A stretch of DNA of 64,000 nucleotides from Acinetobacter colistiniresistens (GTDB lineage: Bacteria > Pseudomonadota > Gammaproteobacteria > Pseudomonadales > Moraxellaceae): the NCBI RefSeq assembly GCF_024582815.1, contig NZ_CP102099.1:2542001-2606000 (forward strand), in the 5' to 3' direction. A program made the position numbers and the translations under genes. Below, in pieces: positions 19,167 through 28,653 of the stretch. The notes beneath the pieces are model-generated. The model saw only the letters and a program-made list of their open reading frames with translations, was not told where the DNA came from and made no database searches. The first letter of the stretch is position 1, and each line of letters opens with the position of its first letter.

Positions 19167-20237
19167 ATGAATAGACGTACTTATCGTTTAGAAGAAATTG
19201 CTCACCTTGTCAAAGGTGAGCAATTTGGTCTGAAAGACTTTCAAATTGCTAACTTGGCAAGTTTAGAGCATGCGCAAAAGCAGCATATCTGTTTTGTGAA
19301 TGGCGAGAAATATTTGGCGCAAGCCGAAGCGAGTCAAGCAGGAGCATATATAGTTACAGCAGCTATGAAACAACAGCTTGCGAGTAAACAGAACTTTATT
19401 GTCGTTGATAACCCTTATCTAGCTTTTGCCACACTCACACATTTATTTGAAAATAAGATTGCTGAACGAGGCATTGAAAGCACTGCACAAATTCATCCTT
19501 CAGCAATAATTGCTGATGATGCTTATATTGGGCATTATGTGGTTATCGGCGAAAATTGTGTGGTTGGTAATAATAGTATTATTCAGGCACATGCTTTTCT
19601 TGATGATCAGGTTGAAATCGGTAAAGATTGCTTTATTGATGCCCATGTCACGATAACAGGTGCAGCACAGTTAAAAGATCGTGTCAGAATTCATGCCAAC
19701 ACCGTAATTGGAACTGAAGGTTTTGGTTTTGCCCCTTATCAGGGCAAGTGGCATCGGATTGCACAATTGGGTTCAGTTCGTATCGGAAATGATGTCCGTA
19801 TTGGTTCGAATTGTAGTATAGATCGTGGTGCATTAGACGACACGGTTTTGGAGGATGGTGTCATTATTGATAACCTTGTGCAAATTGCCCATAATGTTCA
19901 TATTGGTGAAAATACAGCGATTGCCGCTAATTGCGGAATTGCTGGAAGTGCCCGCATTGGCAAAAACTGTATCATAGGTGGCGCATCAGGTGTGGTAGGT
20001 CACCTTACAATTGCGGATAATGTGATACTTACAGGCATGTCAATGGTCACAAAAAATATTTCTGAGGCCGGAACTTATTCTTCTGGGATAGGACTTTTTG
20101 AAAATAGTCATTGGAAAAAGACCATTGTACGCTTAAGACAATTAGCAGATGTGCCATTGACCCAAATCACTAAAAGACTTGATCATATGCAAGCTCAATT
20201 AGAGTCCCTTGAATCAACCTTTAAGTTGCGTAAATAA
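19167..20237 (+). CDS. lpxD: UDP-3-O-(3-hydroxyacyl)glucosamine N-acyltransferase
   Basis: Third step of lipid A synthesis: N-acylation of UDP-3-O-acyl-glucosamine from acyl-ACP. The 356-residue protein has an N-terminal uridine-binding domain (to about 100) and a left-handed beta-helix of hexapeptide repeats (about 105-300: [14 protein letters not shown] and on), then a C-terminal coiled tail. The catalytic-His segment is in [18 protein letters not shown]. It begins three bases after skp and is followed by fabZ. Confidence 0.96.
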   Translation: MNRRTYRLEEIAHLVKGEQFGLKDFQIANLASLEHAQKQHICFVNGEKYLAQAEASQAGAYIVTAAMKQQLASKQNFIVVDNPYLAFATLTHLFENKIAERGIESTAQIHPSAIIADDAYIGHYVVIGENCVVGNNSIIQAHAFLDDQVEIGKDCFIDAHVTITGAAQLKDRVRIHANTVIGTEGFGFAPYQGKWHRIAQLGSVRIGNDVRIGSNCSIDRGALDDTVLEDGVIIDNLVQIAHNVHIGENTAIAANCGIAGSARIGKNCIIGGASGVVGHLTIADNVILTGMSMVTKNISEAGTYSSGIGLFENSHWKKTIVRLRQLADVPLTQITKRLDHMQAQLESLESTFKLRK

Positions 20238-20243
20238 TTTATT

Positions 20244-20729
20244 ATGACTGAGTCTACTTCTCCAGCATTTACAATGCCTGAATTACCGATGGATATTCTT
20301 ACGATTCGTGAATATTTACCCCATCGTTATCCATTTTTATTAGTCGACCGCGTTACAGAAGTAACCGAGAACAGTATTGTTGGTTATAAAAACGTTTCGA
20401 TTAATGAAGAGTTTTTACAAGGGCATTTCCCGACTTATCCAATCATGCCAGGTGTACTCATTATTGAAGCTTTAGCACAAGTTTCGGGTATATTGGGTTT
20501 TGTCTTAACTAATCAAAAGCCAAAAGCAGGTTCGTTGTTCTTGTTTGCAGGTGCAGAAAAAATCAGATTTAAGAAACAGGTCGTTGCAGGAGACCAGCTT
20601 ATCTTAAAATCTGAGCTTGTAATGCAAAAACGTGGCATTTACAAGTACAATTGCACCGCTAGTGTCGATGGTAAGGTTGCCGCGACAGCAGAGATTATTA
20701 TTTCCCACCAGAAAATTGAGCAGACATGA
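20244..20729 (+). CDS. fabZ: 3-hydroxyacyl-ACP dehydratase FabZ
   Basis: Dehydrates 3-hydroxyacyl-ACP in fatty acid elongation; competes with LpxA for the same substrate. A 161-residue hot-dog fold with the active-site segment [13 protein letters not shown] (His) and the catalytic Glu in [17 protein letters not shown]. Its TGA overlaps the lpxA ATG in a four-base ATGA junction, so the two are translationally coupled, which may help balance the two competing uses of hydroxyacyl-ACP. Confidence 0.96.
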   Translation: MTESTSPAFTMPELPMDILTIREYLPHRYPFLLVDRVTEVTENSIVGYKNVSINEEFLQGHFPTYPIMPGVLIIEALAQVSGILGFVLTNQKPKAGSLFLFAGAEKIRFKKQVVAGDQLILKSELVMQKRGIYKYNCTASVDGKVAATAEIIISHQKIEQT

Positions 20730-21514
20730 GTAGTCAAAATTTAATACATCCTACAGCAATTATTGACCCGTCTGCAGAAATCGCATCTGATGTACAAATT
20801 GGTCCGTATTGTATTGTGGGTCCAAATGTAAGTATTGACTCTGGTACTAAGTTACATTCACATGTTGTTATTGGTGGTTTTACCAGAATTGGTAAAAATA
20901 ATGATCTTTTCCAGTTCTCAAGTATTGGGGAAATTTGCCAAGATTTAAAATATCAAGGCGAAGAAACATGGTTAGAGATTGGTGATAATAACAAGATTCG
21001 CGAGCATTGTACCTTACATCGTGGAACAGCTCAGGATCATGGTGTTACCAAGATTGGAAGCCATAACCTATTGATGGTGAATACGCATATTGCACATGAT
21101 TGTGTGATAGGGAACCATAACATTTTTGCCAATAATGTCGGTATTGCTGGACATGTACATGTCGGTGATCATGTGATTGTTGGTGGTAATGCTGGTATTC
21201 ATCAGTTCTGTAAGATCGATTCTTATAGCATGATTGGTGGAGCTGCTTTGATTCTTAAAGATGTTCCAGCTTATGTCATGGCGTCTGGAAATCCAGCACG
21301 CGCATACGGGATGAATATTGAAGGCATGCGCCGTAAAGGCTGGTCTCGCGATACAATCCAAGGTTTAAGAGAAGCTTATAAACTGATTTATAAATCTGGT
21401 TTGACAACTGAGCAGGCGATCAAGCAGATTCGTGACGAAATTTTAGTGAAGACGCCTGAGGCGCAATTGTTTATTGACTCATTAGAGCAATCGACACGTG
21501 GTATTGTGCGTTAA
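20726..21514 (+). CDS. lpxA: UDP-N-acetylglucosamine acyltransferase
   Basis: First step of lipid A synthesis: transfer of a 3-hydroxyacyl chain from ACP to UDP-GlcNAc. The 262 residues form a beta-helix of hexapeptide repeats from [13 protein letters not shown] onwards, then a C-terminal helical domain. The catalytic-His region [14 protein letters not shown] and the substrate segment [19 protein letters not shown] are visible. It ends the operon, which lacks lpxB and rnhB here, and a strong terminator follows. Confidence 0.97.
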   Translation: MSSQNLIHPTAIIDPSAEIASDVQIGPYCIVGPNVSIDSGTKLHSHVVIGGFTRIGKNNDLFQFSSIGEICQDLKYQGEETWLEIGDNNKIREHCTLHRGTAQDHGVTKIGSHNLLMVNTHIAHDCVIGNHNIFANNVGIAGHVHVGDHVIVGGNAGIHQFCKIDSYSMIGGAALILKDVPAYVMASGNPARAYGMNIEGMRRKGWSRDTIQGLREAYKLIYKSGLTTEQAIKQIRDEILVKTPEAQLFIDSLEQSTRGIVR

Positions 21515-21530
21515 GTGATTGTAATAATAA

Positions 21531-21552
21531 AAAAGACACTACGGTGTCTTTT
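21531..21552. terminator. Bidirectional terminator
   Basis: Perfect 9-bp stem AAAAGACAC / GTGTCTTTT with TACG tetraloop and flanking A/T tracts, between convergent lpxA and alkR. Confidence 0.85.
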
Positions 21553-21561
21553 TTTACGGGC

Positions 21562-22515
21562 CTAGTTTGCTTCAATAAATTGCTGCCGATATTGTTTTGG
21601 GGACACATCAAATGTACGTTTAAATGCCTGACTAAAAGCAGTTTCAGATGAATAGCCAACTTTATTGGCAATTTGCTGAATCGAATAGTTACTTTTACGC
21701 AAATATTGACTTGCCAAGCGCATACGATGCTGTTGTAAATAGGCCAGTGGAGATTCGCCAATCACTTCGTGGAATAGGCTGGCAAACTTTGAACGTGACA
21801 TACAACATTGTTCAGCAAGTAGCTCGACTGTCCAGGCTTCTTCAGGGTGATTGTGAATCGCCGCCAGACTATTACTGAGTTCGGGATGGTTTAAAGCACT
21901 GAGCCAGCCATGCTGAGTTGAAATTTGTTGGATATGATCCCGAATGCATTTGATTAATAGAATATTCACGAGATGATCGATAATAATATCTCGGCCTGCT
22001 TGAATATTTTGGGTCTCTAAAGCAAGAAAGTGTAGACCGATTTGTAACCATTCTGGCGCATTGGTATCACCATGTTGAAGATGAATTAATTGCGGTAATG
22101 CCTGAATAAATGGACGTGCCATTATGGTATCAATTTGACAACGAACAGTTAAAATTAAGTTTTTCTTAGATGAATGTGTTCCAAATTCAATCGCTTCTTC
22201 TTTGTGGCCATGGAAAAACTTTGAAATATCGACGGCATCAACCAGTTTGGTAATCGCATTATCTGCACCTGTATGTGCTTTCCCTGATGGAATAACCACA
22301 ATTTCACCAGCATGTGCAGTTAAACTATTTTGTGCGTCAATTTGAATAAAAACAGAACCAACTAGAACAATGTGAACAATTAACGCAGTTTGATCTTGGC
22401 AGAAAAAACTCCATTCTCCTTGAGTTTTCAAGTAGATATATTCAGTGTGATTTAAATGTATATCAGCAAATATTTTACTTAAAGCATCCATATGATTTTT
22501 AAATGGGGTATTCAT
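21562..22515 (-). CDS. alkR: AraC-family regulator AlkR
   Basis: A 317-residue AraC/XylS-type activator. The C-terminal about 100 residues contain two helix-turn-helix motifs (VELLAEQCCMSRSKFASLFHEV and SIQQIANKVGYSSETAFSQAFKR, each listed here only as landmarks). The N-terminal cupin-like half (residues 20-150) is the presumed effector domain. It is transcribed divergently from the alkane hydroxylase gene, the same arrangement known for Acinetobacter alkR-alkM, where AlkR activates alkM in response to medium- and long-chain alkanes. I infer that role here from context. The start codon at 22515 has no strong Shine-Dalgarno. Confidence 0.85.
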   Translation of the reverse strand: MNTPFKNHMDALSKIFADIHLNHTEYIYLKTQGEWSFFCQDQTALIVHIVLVGSVFIQIDAQNSLTAHAGEIVVIPSGKAHTGADNAITKLVDAVDISKFFHGHKEEAIEFGTHSSKKNLILTVRCQIDTIMARPFIQALPQLIHLQHGDTNAPEWLQIGLHFLALETQNIQAGRDIIIDHLVNILLIKCIRDHIQQISTQHGWLSALNHPELSNSLAAIHNHPEEAWTVELLAEQCCMSRSKFASLFHEVIGESPLAYLQQHRMRLASQYLRKSNYSIQQIANKVGYSSETAFSQAFKRTFDVSPKQYRQQFIEAN

Positions 22516-22680
22516 TTAAATTATAGTGAGCTACGCCAATAACTCAATATGTGTTTTTAGGACAAAAACAGGGAGGATGATGCCAAAGACTTTGACATAG
22601 CTTTTTTGGACGCTTGCAACTGTCATGAATTTCATAATTCCTCAAAATATACTCATATATACAAAGACATGGATTCGATG

Positions 22681-23925
22681 ATGAATGCGCCAGTAAATGT
22701 TGAACAAGAACTTACGCCAGTAAGCATTCCAAAGTCAAAAACTGAGTTGGATCGTAAACGTTATTTATGGGCCATTAGCCCAGCTTTACCTGTAATCGGG
22801 ATTGGTATTTTAGCAGGTTATCAATTTGCACCACGGCCATTGAAAAAACTCTTTGCTTTAGGTGGACCAATCGTTTTACATATTGTGATTCCAACAATTG
22901 ATACGATTATTGGGAAAGATGCCAATAATCCAACAGATGAAGATATTCGACTGTTGGAAAAAGACCCTTATTATTCCCGTCTGGTGAAAAGCTTTATCCC
23001 CTTACAATATGCCGCCAATGTCTATGCCTGTTATTTAACTAGCCGTAAAGAAACATCATTTTTAGACAAAATCTTATTGGGTATCTCAATGGGAGCAGTC
23101 AACGGGATTGCGATCAATACAGCACATGAACTGAGTCATAAACATGATCGTATTGACCATATTCTGTCGCATTTAGCGCTAGTACCAACAGGCTATAATC
23201 ATTTCCGAATTGAACATCCTTATGGCCACCATAAACGTGCTGCAACACCCGAAGATCCTGCATCTTCACAAATGGGTGAAACATTCTATGAGTTTTGGCC
23301 ACGTACCGTGATTGGTTCATTCAAATCAGCCATTGAGATTGAAACCAATCGTTTAAAACGTAAAGGTAAAGAATTCTGGTCAACTGAAAATGAACTCTTG
23401 CAAGGTTGGAGCATGAGTGCTGCTTTTCATGCATTGATGGTCGGTTTGTTTGGTAAGGGGGTTATTCCTTATTTAGCGACTCAAGCTTTCTATGGCATTA
23501 GCTTATTTGAGATTATTAACTATATCGAGCACTATGGTTTGAAACGCCAGAAGGATAAGAATGGTAAGTATGAGCGAACCATGCCAGAACATAGCTGGAA
23601 CAATAATAATATTGTGACTAACTTATTCTTGTATCAGTTGCAGCGTCACTCAGACCATCATGCTTATCCAACCCGTCCTTTCCAAGCATTACGTCATTTT
23701 GATGAGGCGCCTGAATTACCAAGCGGTTATGCAAGTATGTTGTTACCTGCATTAATTCCACCATTATGGTCAAAAATGATGGATAAGCGAGTCTTTGATC
23801 ACTATAAAGGTGATTTGAATAAAGCCAATATTTATCCAAAACGTCGTGCCAAACTATTTAAGAAATTTGGTGTGGTCGATCAATCTTTGCAACAAGTTCA
23901 GGTTGAAGCTGTGATTACTGAATAA
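22681..23925 (+). CDS. alkM: Alkane 1-monooxygenase (AlkB/AlkM type)
   Basis: Integral-membrane non-haem diiron hydroxylase converting n-alkanes to 1-alkanols with rubredoxin electrons. With this start it has 414 residues. All histidine motifs are present: HELSHKHD (149-156), EHPYGHH (178-184), the NYIEHYGL signature (280-287) and LQRHSDHHA (320-328). Hydrophobic segments at about 30-75 and 105-150 anchor it in the inner membrane. In-frame ATGs at 22669, 22678 and 22681 compete and none has a strong ribosome site; a TTG at 22606 is unlikely. It is divergent from alkR and followed by a terminator. Rubredoxin genes are not nearby. Confidence 0.95.
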   Translation: MNAPVNVEQELTPVSIPKSKTELDRKRYLWAISPALPVIGIGILAGYQFAPRPLKKLFALGGPIVLHIVIPTIDTIIGKDANNPTDEDIRLLEKDPYYSRLVKSFIPLQYAANVYACYLTSRKETSFLDKILLGISMGAVNGIAINTAHELSHKHDRIDHILSHLALVPTGYNHFRIEHPYGHHKRAATPEDPASSQMGETFYEFWPRTVIGSFKSAIEIETNRLKRKGKEFWSTENELLQGWSMSAAFHALMVGLFGKGVIPYLATQAFYGISLFEIINYIEHYGLKRQKDKNGKYERTMPEHSWNNNNIVTNLFLYQLQRHSDHHAYPTRPFQALRHFDEAPELPSGYASMLLPALIPPLWSKMMDKRVFDHYKGDLNKANIYPKRRAKLFKKFGVVDQSLQQVQVEAVITE

Positions 23926-23946
23926 TCAAAAAAGCTTACCGAAAGC

Positions 23947-23976
23947 AAGGCACTGAAGATTCATCTTCAGTGCCTT
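23947..23976 (+). terminator. Terminator of alkM
   Basis: Perfect 13-bp stem AAGGCACTGAAGA / TCTTCAGTGCCTT, loop TTCA, followed by T-rich sequence, 21 bp after the alkM stop. Confidence 0.9.
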
Positions 23977-24083
23977 TTTATTTTCTTGTATTAAAACTTT
24001 AACCAACTACGGATTTTGCATTTTCTTGCTGTATATCTATGTATAACCTAAGAATAATCTTATAAGCGATTTATGAGGCAAAG

Positions 24084-25436
24084 ATGACAAAACATTATGA
24101 TTATATTGCGATTGGTGCTGGAAGCGGTGGTATTGCATCAGTCAATCGTGCTGCCATGTATGGTAAAAAGTCTGCGTTGATCGAAAAAGCTGAAATCGGT
24201 GGAACCTGTGTCAATGTTGGCTGTGTGCCGAAAAAAGTGATGTGGTATGCCGCACATGTGGCGGAGTCGATTCAAAAATACGGCCCCGATTATGGTTTTA
24301 ACAGCAAAGTTGAATCTTTCGAATGGCAAACACTCATCGATAATCGTCAAGCCTATATTGAGCGCATTCATCAATCCTATCAAAATAGCCTAAGTAAGAA
24401 TAAAGTAGATCTCATTCATGGTGCAGCACATTTTATTGATGCTCATACTATTGAAGTGAATGGAGAACAACTCACAGCAGACCATATTTTGATTGCGACT
24501 GGCACACAGCCATCATTGCCTGATATTGAGGGGGTTGAACACGGGATTGATTCAAATGGTTTCTTTGAATTAAAAGCATTACCTAAAATCACAGCCGTGA
24601 TAGGTTCAGGTTATATTGCGGTTGAACTGGCAGGGGTATTAAATGCCTTAGGTTCTCAGGTCGGTTTATTTATCCGTAAAGATTTACCGGTGCGGCGTTT
24701 TGATTCCTTCTTGAGTGAAACTCTGGTGGAGGTGATGCGAACCGATGGTATCACTGTGCATACCCAAGCAGTTCCTAAGAGAGTCACCAGAAATGTTGAT
24801 GGTTCAGTCGTGCTGCATCTAGAAAATGGCGAAAGTCATACTGTAGATTGTTTAATTTGGGCAACGGGTCGAGAGCCAAATACGGCGAGTTTACATTTGG
24901 ACAAAGCCAATGTTCAGTTGGATGAGCGTGGTTATATCCAAGTGGATAAATTCCAGAATACCTCACAAAAAGGTGTCTATGCTGTTGGAGATATTACAGG
25001 GAAAATGGAGCTGACACCTGTAGCCGTCGCAGCTGGGCGTCGATTGTCTGAACGACTCTTTAATCATAAGCCTGATGAATATTTAGATTACGATAATATT
25101 CCAACGGTAGTGTTTAGCCATCCACCGATTGGAACGGTTGGGATCACAGAGCAAGAAGCCATTGAACAATATGGTCAGCAAGCGGTTAAAGTCTACAACT
25201 CCTCGTTTACAGCCATGTATAGTGCGATTACCCAACATCGCCAACCAACTAAAATGAAATTGGTTTGTGTGGGGGAGAATGAGAAAATTGTGGGTATTCA
25301 TGGCATTGGTTTTGGTATGGATGAGATCCTGCAAGGTTTTGCGGTAGCTTTGAAAATGGGTGCAACCAAGCAAGATTTTGATAATACGGTTGCCATTCAC
25401 CCAACTTCCGCAGAAGAATTTGTAACGATGAGATAG
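24084..25436 (+). CDS. gor: Glutathione-disulfide reductase
   Basis: A flavoprotein disulfide reductase using NADPH to reduce oxidised glutathione in the cytoplasm. The 450 residues carry the FAD site GAGSGGIAS (11-19), the redox-active pair in [13 protein letters not shown] (Cys42, Cys47), the NADPH site [13 protein letters not shown], the FAD-ribityl motif [11 protein letters not shown] and the C-terminal active-site HPTSAEEF with the catalytic His. The NADPH loop carries [11 protein letters not shown], whose arginines fit NADPH specificity. It starts at 24084 after GAGGCAAAG, is monocistronic and is closed by a bidirectional terminator. Confidence 0.92.
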   Translation: MTKHYDYIAIGAGSGGIASVNRAAMYGKKSALIEKAEIGGTCVNVGCVPKKVMWYAAHVAESIQKYGPDYGFNSKVESFEWQTLIDNRQAYIERIHQSYQNSLSKNKVDLIHGAAHFIDAHTIEVNGEQLTADHILIATGTQPSLPDIEGVEHGIDSNGFFELKALPKITAVIGSGYIAVELAGVLNALGSQVGLFIRKDLPVRRFDSFLSETLVEVMRTDGITVHTQAVPKRVTRNVDGSVVLHLENGESHTVDCLIWATGREPNTASLHLDKANVQLDERGYIQVDKFQNTSQKGVYAVGDITGKMELTPVAVAAGRRLSERLFNHKPDEYLDYDNIPTVVFSHPPIGTVGITEQEAIEQYGQQAVKVYNSSFTAMYSAITQHRQPTKMKLVCVGENEKIVGIHGIGFGMDEILQGFAVALKMGATKQDFDNTVAIHPTSAEEFVTMR

Positions 25437-25457
25437 GATTGGATCAAGCACTCAATA

Positions 25458-25486
25458 AAAAAGGACGTTATGACAACGTCCTTTTT
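25458..25486. terminator. Bidirectional terminator
   Basis: Perfect 12-bp stem AAAAAGGACGTT / AACGTCCTTTTT with five-base loop, between gor and the convergent acyl-CoA dehydrogenase genes. Confidence 0.88.
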
Positions 25487-25506
25487 AGGTTATTGCCGAT
25501 TCAAGA

Positions 25507-26706
25507 TTATTTTAGTTCACTGGATGATTTACCCAATTCACGGCGGGCTATGATCAATTGCTGAATCTGTTGCGTACCTTCAAAAATATCCAGAATTTTG
25601 GAGTCACGCGCCCATTTTTCCAATAACTCATCTTCAGCATAGCCGACACTTGCCGCCAGCTCGACACATTTGAGGGTGATCTCATTGCCGACACGACCCG
25701 CTTTGGCTTTGGCAATCGAAGCTTCTTTCGAGTTCGGCTTTTTATTGTCTGCCATCCAGGTTGCTTTAATCATTAATAATCGTGCAGCTTCCCACTCAGC
25801 CTCCATACGATAGATTTGTGCAGCTAGATTCGAGGTTTGTAAGTAGGGTGTGGTGTAGTCTGGATCAAGTTGATCTTTGAAAATCTCTTTGATGCGTTCT
25901 AAGGATGCTTTGGCACAACCAACTGCCATGGCTGCGACTAGCGGGCGGGTATTATCAAAGGTTTCCATTACACCTGCGAAACCTTTAGCCACATCAATTT
26001 CAGGATTACCCAGCAAATTGGCAGCGGGCACACGACAGTCGATAAAGCTGATTACTGCGGTATCTGAGGCTTTAATCCCAAGTTTATGCTCAAGCCGTTC
26101 AACTTTCATGCCTGCTGTGCCTTTCGGTACTACAAAAGACTTGATCGCAGCACGACCTAATTTTTTATCCAAGGTTGCCCAGACCACGACCGAGTCTGCA
26201 CGTTCACCTGAAGTGACAAAGATTTTCTCGCCATTCAGGATGTAATCATCACCATCTTTGGTTGCTGTGGTGCGAATCGCAGCAGAGTCTGAACCACAAC
26301 CTGGCTCGGTAATTGCCATGGCTGCCCAAGTGCCTTTGAAGCGTTCTAGCTGTTCATCATTGGCCACTGCTGCAATCGCAGAGTTGCCCAGACCTTGGCG
26401 GGGCATACTCAGTAATAGACCAGTATCGCCATAACACATTTCAATGATGCCGAGTGCCGCAGACATATTGCCGCCGTTTACAACGGCATCCAGATTGGCT
26501 GTTCCACGTTTACTGGCATTGGCAGCACCAACACCTTCGCCACTTTCATTCATTCCATCCAGTAGCGCCGCCAGCATATCCAGTTCCTTAGGATAGGCAT
26601 GTTCAGCTTTATCGTATTTACGTGAAATTGGACGGAGTACATTGAGTGCAGTTTCGTGTGCCTGATCAATCAGCATTTTGAATTTTTTCGGATTTTGTAA
26701 ATTCAT
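25507..26706 (-). CDS. Acyl-CoA dehydrogenase (catalytic partner)
   Basis: A 399-residue FAD-dependent acyl-CoA dehydrogenase, predicted to form the 2,3-double bond in acyl-CoA. It has the signature TEPGCGSDSAAIRTTA with GEKIFVTSGERAD in the middle domain and the catalytic-base segment FEGTQQIQ at the C-terminus, with Glu in the same place as Glu376 of medium-chain enzymes. The RDSKILDIFEGT context is typical. It lies 15 bp downstream of a second acyl-CoA dehydrogenase-like gene that appears to lack this Glu, so the two probably form a heteromer. Substrate is unknown; the proximity to alkM suggests fatty acids, but this is only context. Confidence 0.88.
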   Translation of the reverse strand: MNLQNPKKFKMLIDQAHETALNVLRPISRKYDKAEHAYPKELDMLAALLDGMNESGEGVGAANASKRGTANLDAVVNGGNMSAALGIIEMCYGDTGLLLSMPRQGLGNSAIAAVANDEQLERFKGTWAAMAITEPGCGSDSAAIRTTATKDGDDYILNGEKIFVTSGERADSVVVWATLDKKLGRAAIKSFVVPKGTAGMKVERLEHKLGIKASDTAVISFIDCRVPAANLLGNPEIDVAKGFAGVMETFDNTRPLVAAMAVGCAKASLERIKEIFKDQLDPDYTTPYLQTSNLAAQIYRMEAEWEAARLLMIKATWMADNKKPNSKEASIAKAKAGRVGNEITLKCVELAASVGYAEDELLEKWARDSKILDIFEGTQQIQQLIIARRELGKSSSELK

Positions 26707-26721
26707 TATTGTTCTCCAAAA

Positions 26722-28017
26722 TTAAGCATGTAAGCCAGAATGCAAGATTGCAGTTGCACGAAGGTCACGATACCAGCGCTCAACAGGATGTTCTTTGGTA
26801 AAGCCATGACCGCCAAGAATCTGAACGCCATCTGTCCCCATTTTCATTGATTTCTCAGCGCAAAGCAGGCGAGCAAGATAGGCCTCACGATGGAATGGTT
26901 TGCCCGCTTCTGCCAAACTTGCTGCGTTAAGAACCAACATACGCATCGCATCAATTTCAATCGCCATATCTGCAATCATGAATGCAACACTTTGACGATG
27001 AGAAATGGGTTCTCCGAAGGCAGTACGTTCATTGGCATATTTGATACAGTAGGCTTTGATTGCTTCACAGGTTCCAATTGCCATCGCACACCACATCAAG
27101 TTACCCAGATCGACAAAGGCGGTGTAGTCAAAGTCAGCATCGCCTAAACGTAAGGCTGGCGTTTGATTAAATTGAAGAGTCGCTGTTTCCGTGGCTTTCA
27201 GCCCCATTGCTGGATTGGCTTTGATGGCGATCGTTTCATTGGATTGCACCACAAAAATATCAGGCTTGCCGTTGAATTCTGCACTGACGAGGAAGACATC
27301 TGCGGTGTCTCCCAAAACCACCAAGCTCTTTTCACCCGTGATATAGAATTGCCCATTGGCTTCTGTTGCCGAGGTTTTTAACTGATAGGGGTTAAAAGCA
27401 GGGGTCGCCTCCTGAAAGGCAAATGTCGCCGTAACATCAGTATCTTCTGCAAACACAGGTAAGTACATCGATTGCACTTGAGTTGAACCCCAACGTGTTA
27501 TGGCATTAATCACACTGAAAGTACTGAGTAAACCTGCGGTCAGACTGAAATCACCCTTAGCCAAGCTTTCCGCAATCAGGATATTGCTGACAATATTCTG
27601 TTCTGCTGCCACACCACCCAATGCTTCTGGCAACGCATAATAGTTGAGCCCCAAATCAACCAAATGTTGCCACAGTTCTTCAGGAAATTGAGCATGATGA
27701 TCTGCATCATGTGCCAATGTGTAGAGCACTTCTTCAGCAAATTGTGACATGGCGTCAACCGTCATTTGCTGTTCTTCAGTCAGACTGAGATCAAACAGAT
27801 TTTTGTTGGTCTGGTTTGGGAGACGCTGTTTATCGATGGGTTGTGGCTTAAATGCTTTTTGTGTTTTATTGAGTACTTTAAAGCCAGTTTTTGAACCTTG
27901 ATATAATGATTTCTCTACAAATTTTCTTAATTTGAGTTGATCAAGCATTTCGCTTCCTGCGAGTTTAGTGATCAAAGATAGCCCAAGACCTTGAGCCTTA
28001 TTCATCATATTCGACAT
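26722..28017 (-). CDS. Acyl-CoA dehydrogenase-like protein lacking catalytic Glu
   Basis: A 431-residue acyl-CoA dehydrogenase paralogue with an N-terminal extension of about 75 residues. The core has a middle-domain TFAFQEATPAFNPYQLKT segment in place of the usual TEPxxGSD loop, and the flavin/dimer segment ERTAFGEPISHRQSVAFMIAD. The C-terminus stops at DLRATAILHSGLHA, so the YEGT segment with the catalytic Glu is absent. The alternative position used by isovaleryl-CoA dehydrogenases also lacks Glu by my manual alignment (Gly). It is the first gene of a two-gene operon with a catalytic homologue. A structural or regulatory partner role is inferred. Confidence 0.82.
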   Translation of the reverse strand: MSNMMNKAQGLGLSLITKLAGSEMLDQLKLRKFVEKSLYQGSKTGFKVLNKTQKAFKPQPIDKQRLPNQTNKNLFDLSLTEEQQMTVDAMSQFAEEVLYTLAHDADHHAQFPEELWQHLVDLGLNYYALPEALGGVAAEQNIVSNILIAESLAKGDFSLTAGLLSTFSVINAITRWGSTQVQSMYLPVFAEDTDVTATFAFQEATPAFNPYQLKTSATEANGQFYITGEKSLVVLGDTADVFLVSAEFNGKPDIFVVQSNETIAIKANPAMGLKATETATLQFNQTPALRLGDADFDYTAFVDLGNLMWCAMAIGTCEAIKAYCIKYANERTAFGEPISHRQSVAFMIADMAIEIDAMRMLVLNAASLAEAGKPFHREAYLARLLCAEKSMKMGTDGVQILGGHGFTKEHPVERWYRDLRATAILHSGLHA

Positions 28018-28194
28018 GATTTTATCCTAGAGGATGGTTGTAAATTTATGCTGACATGCTCCTGATCAAAAAACTATGTCTTGTTTGACATGCCGATTGG
28101 AGAAAGATAAAGGGTGAAATAGCACTTTACTGTTTTTATCTTGTTGTTTTTAATTATTAAATAAAATATAGAGAAAATTATTTTTAAAAATTGA

Positions 28195-28263
28195 CCAAAA
28201 TGACAGAGGCCAGCGCTCGGCTTAATCTGTTTATTGTTTAGTGAGGTCATTCTGCCATTTTGG
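28195..28263. repeat. Long imperfect inverted repeat
   Basis: Arms CCAAAATGACAGA (28195-28207) and TCTGCCATTTTGG (28251-28263) pair over 13 bp with one mismatch, separated by 43 bp. It lies between the acyl-CoA dehydrogenase operon promoter and the end of the DUF1330 gene. It could act as a transcript end for the paaZ operon or as a protein-binding site; no clear T-run follows. Confidence 0.4.
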
Positions 28264-28274
28264 CGTCTCCACTA

Positions 28275-28565
28275 TTAGCCTAATCCTTCGGTCAGAATCA
28301 CCATATATTCACCTGCCAAATCACGATGCTTTTTGGCCTGTTGATAGGCATCACTGTGATACCAATTTTGTGCTTCCTGCATACTGCTAAATTTAATGAT
28401 GGCTACTCCGTCGCTTTCAATATTTTCCAAAGCAATGGACTGACCATAAAACACAATCGGTTCAGCATCAAAACCTTGACTCGCTTGACGTGCCAAAGTG
28501 GTGTAGGTCTTCATTTCATCTTGGTTTTTTAATTGTTTACGAATAAGAATGATATAGGCACTCAT
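28275..28565 (-). CDS. DUF1330 family protein
   Basis: A 96-residue protein of the DUF1330 family (dimeric alpha-beta barrel fold), recognised by MSAYIILIRKQLKN at the start, EPIVFYGQ, and ...VAIIKFSSMQEAQNWYHSDAYQ followed by KKHRDLAGEYMVILTEG. The ATG at 28565 follows AGGA at a normal distance; upstream codons to 28670 overlap the paaZ stop region and are not used. It lies 88 bp downstream of paaZ on the same strand and is probably cotranscribed. The family has no well-established function. Its place beside paaZ suggests a helper in handling a reactive phenylacetate intermediate, which is speculative. Confidence 0.82.
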   Translation of the reverse strand: MSAYIILIRKQLKNQDEMKTYTTLARQASQGFDAEPIVFYGQSIALENIESDGVAIIKFSSMQEAQNWYHSDAYQQAKKHRDLAGEYMVILTEGLG

Positions 28566-28653
28566 GGATTTTCCTGAATTGAATTTGTTTTTAATACAGC
28601 ATATTTTGAAGGTGGTTGATGGATATGCAATGCTATCCATCAAGGTACTTAGT

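Noticed and set aside
27576..27758. Short shadow ORFs within the acyl-CoA dehydrogenase genes
   Set aside because: They lie in alternate frames of well-supported genes.
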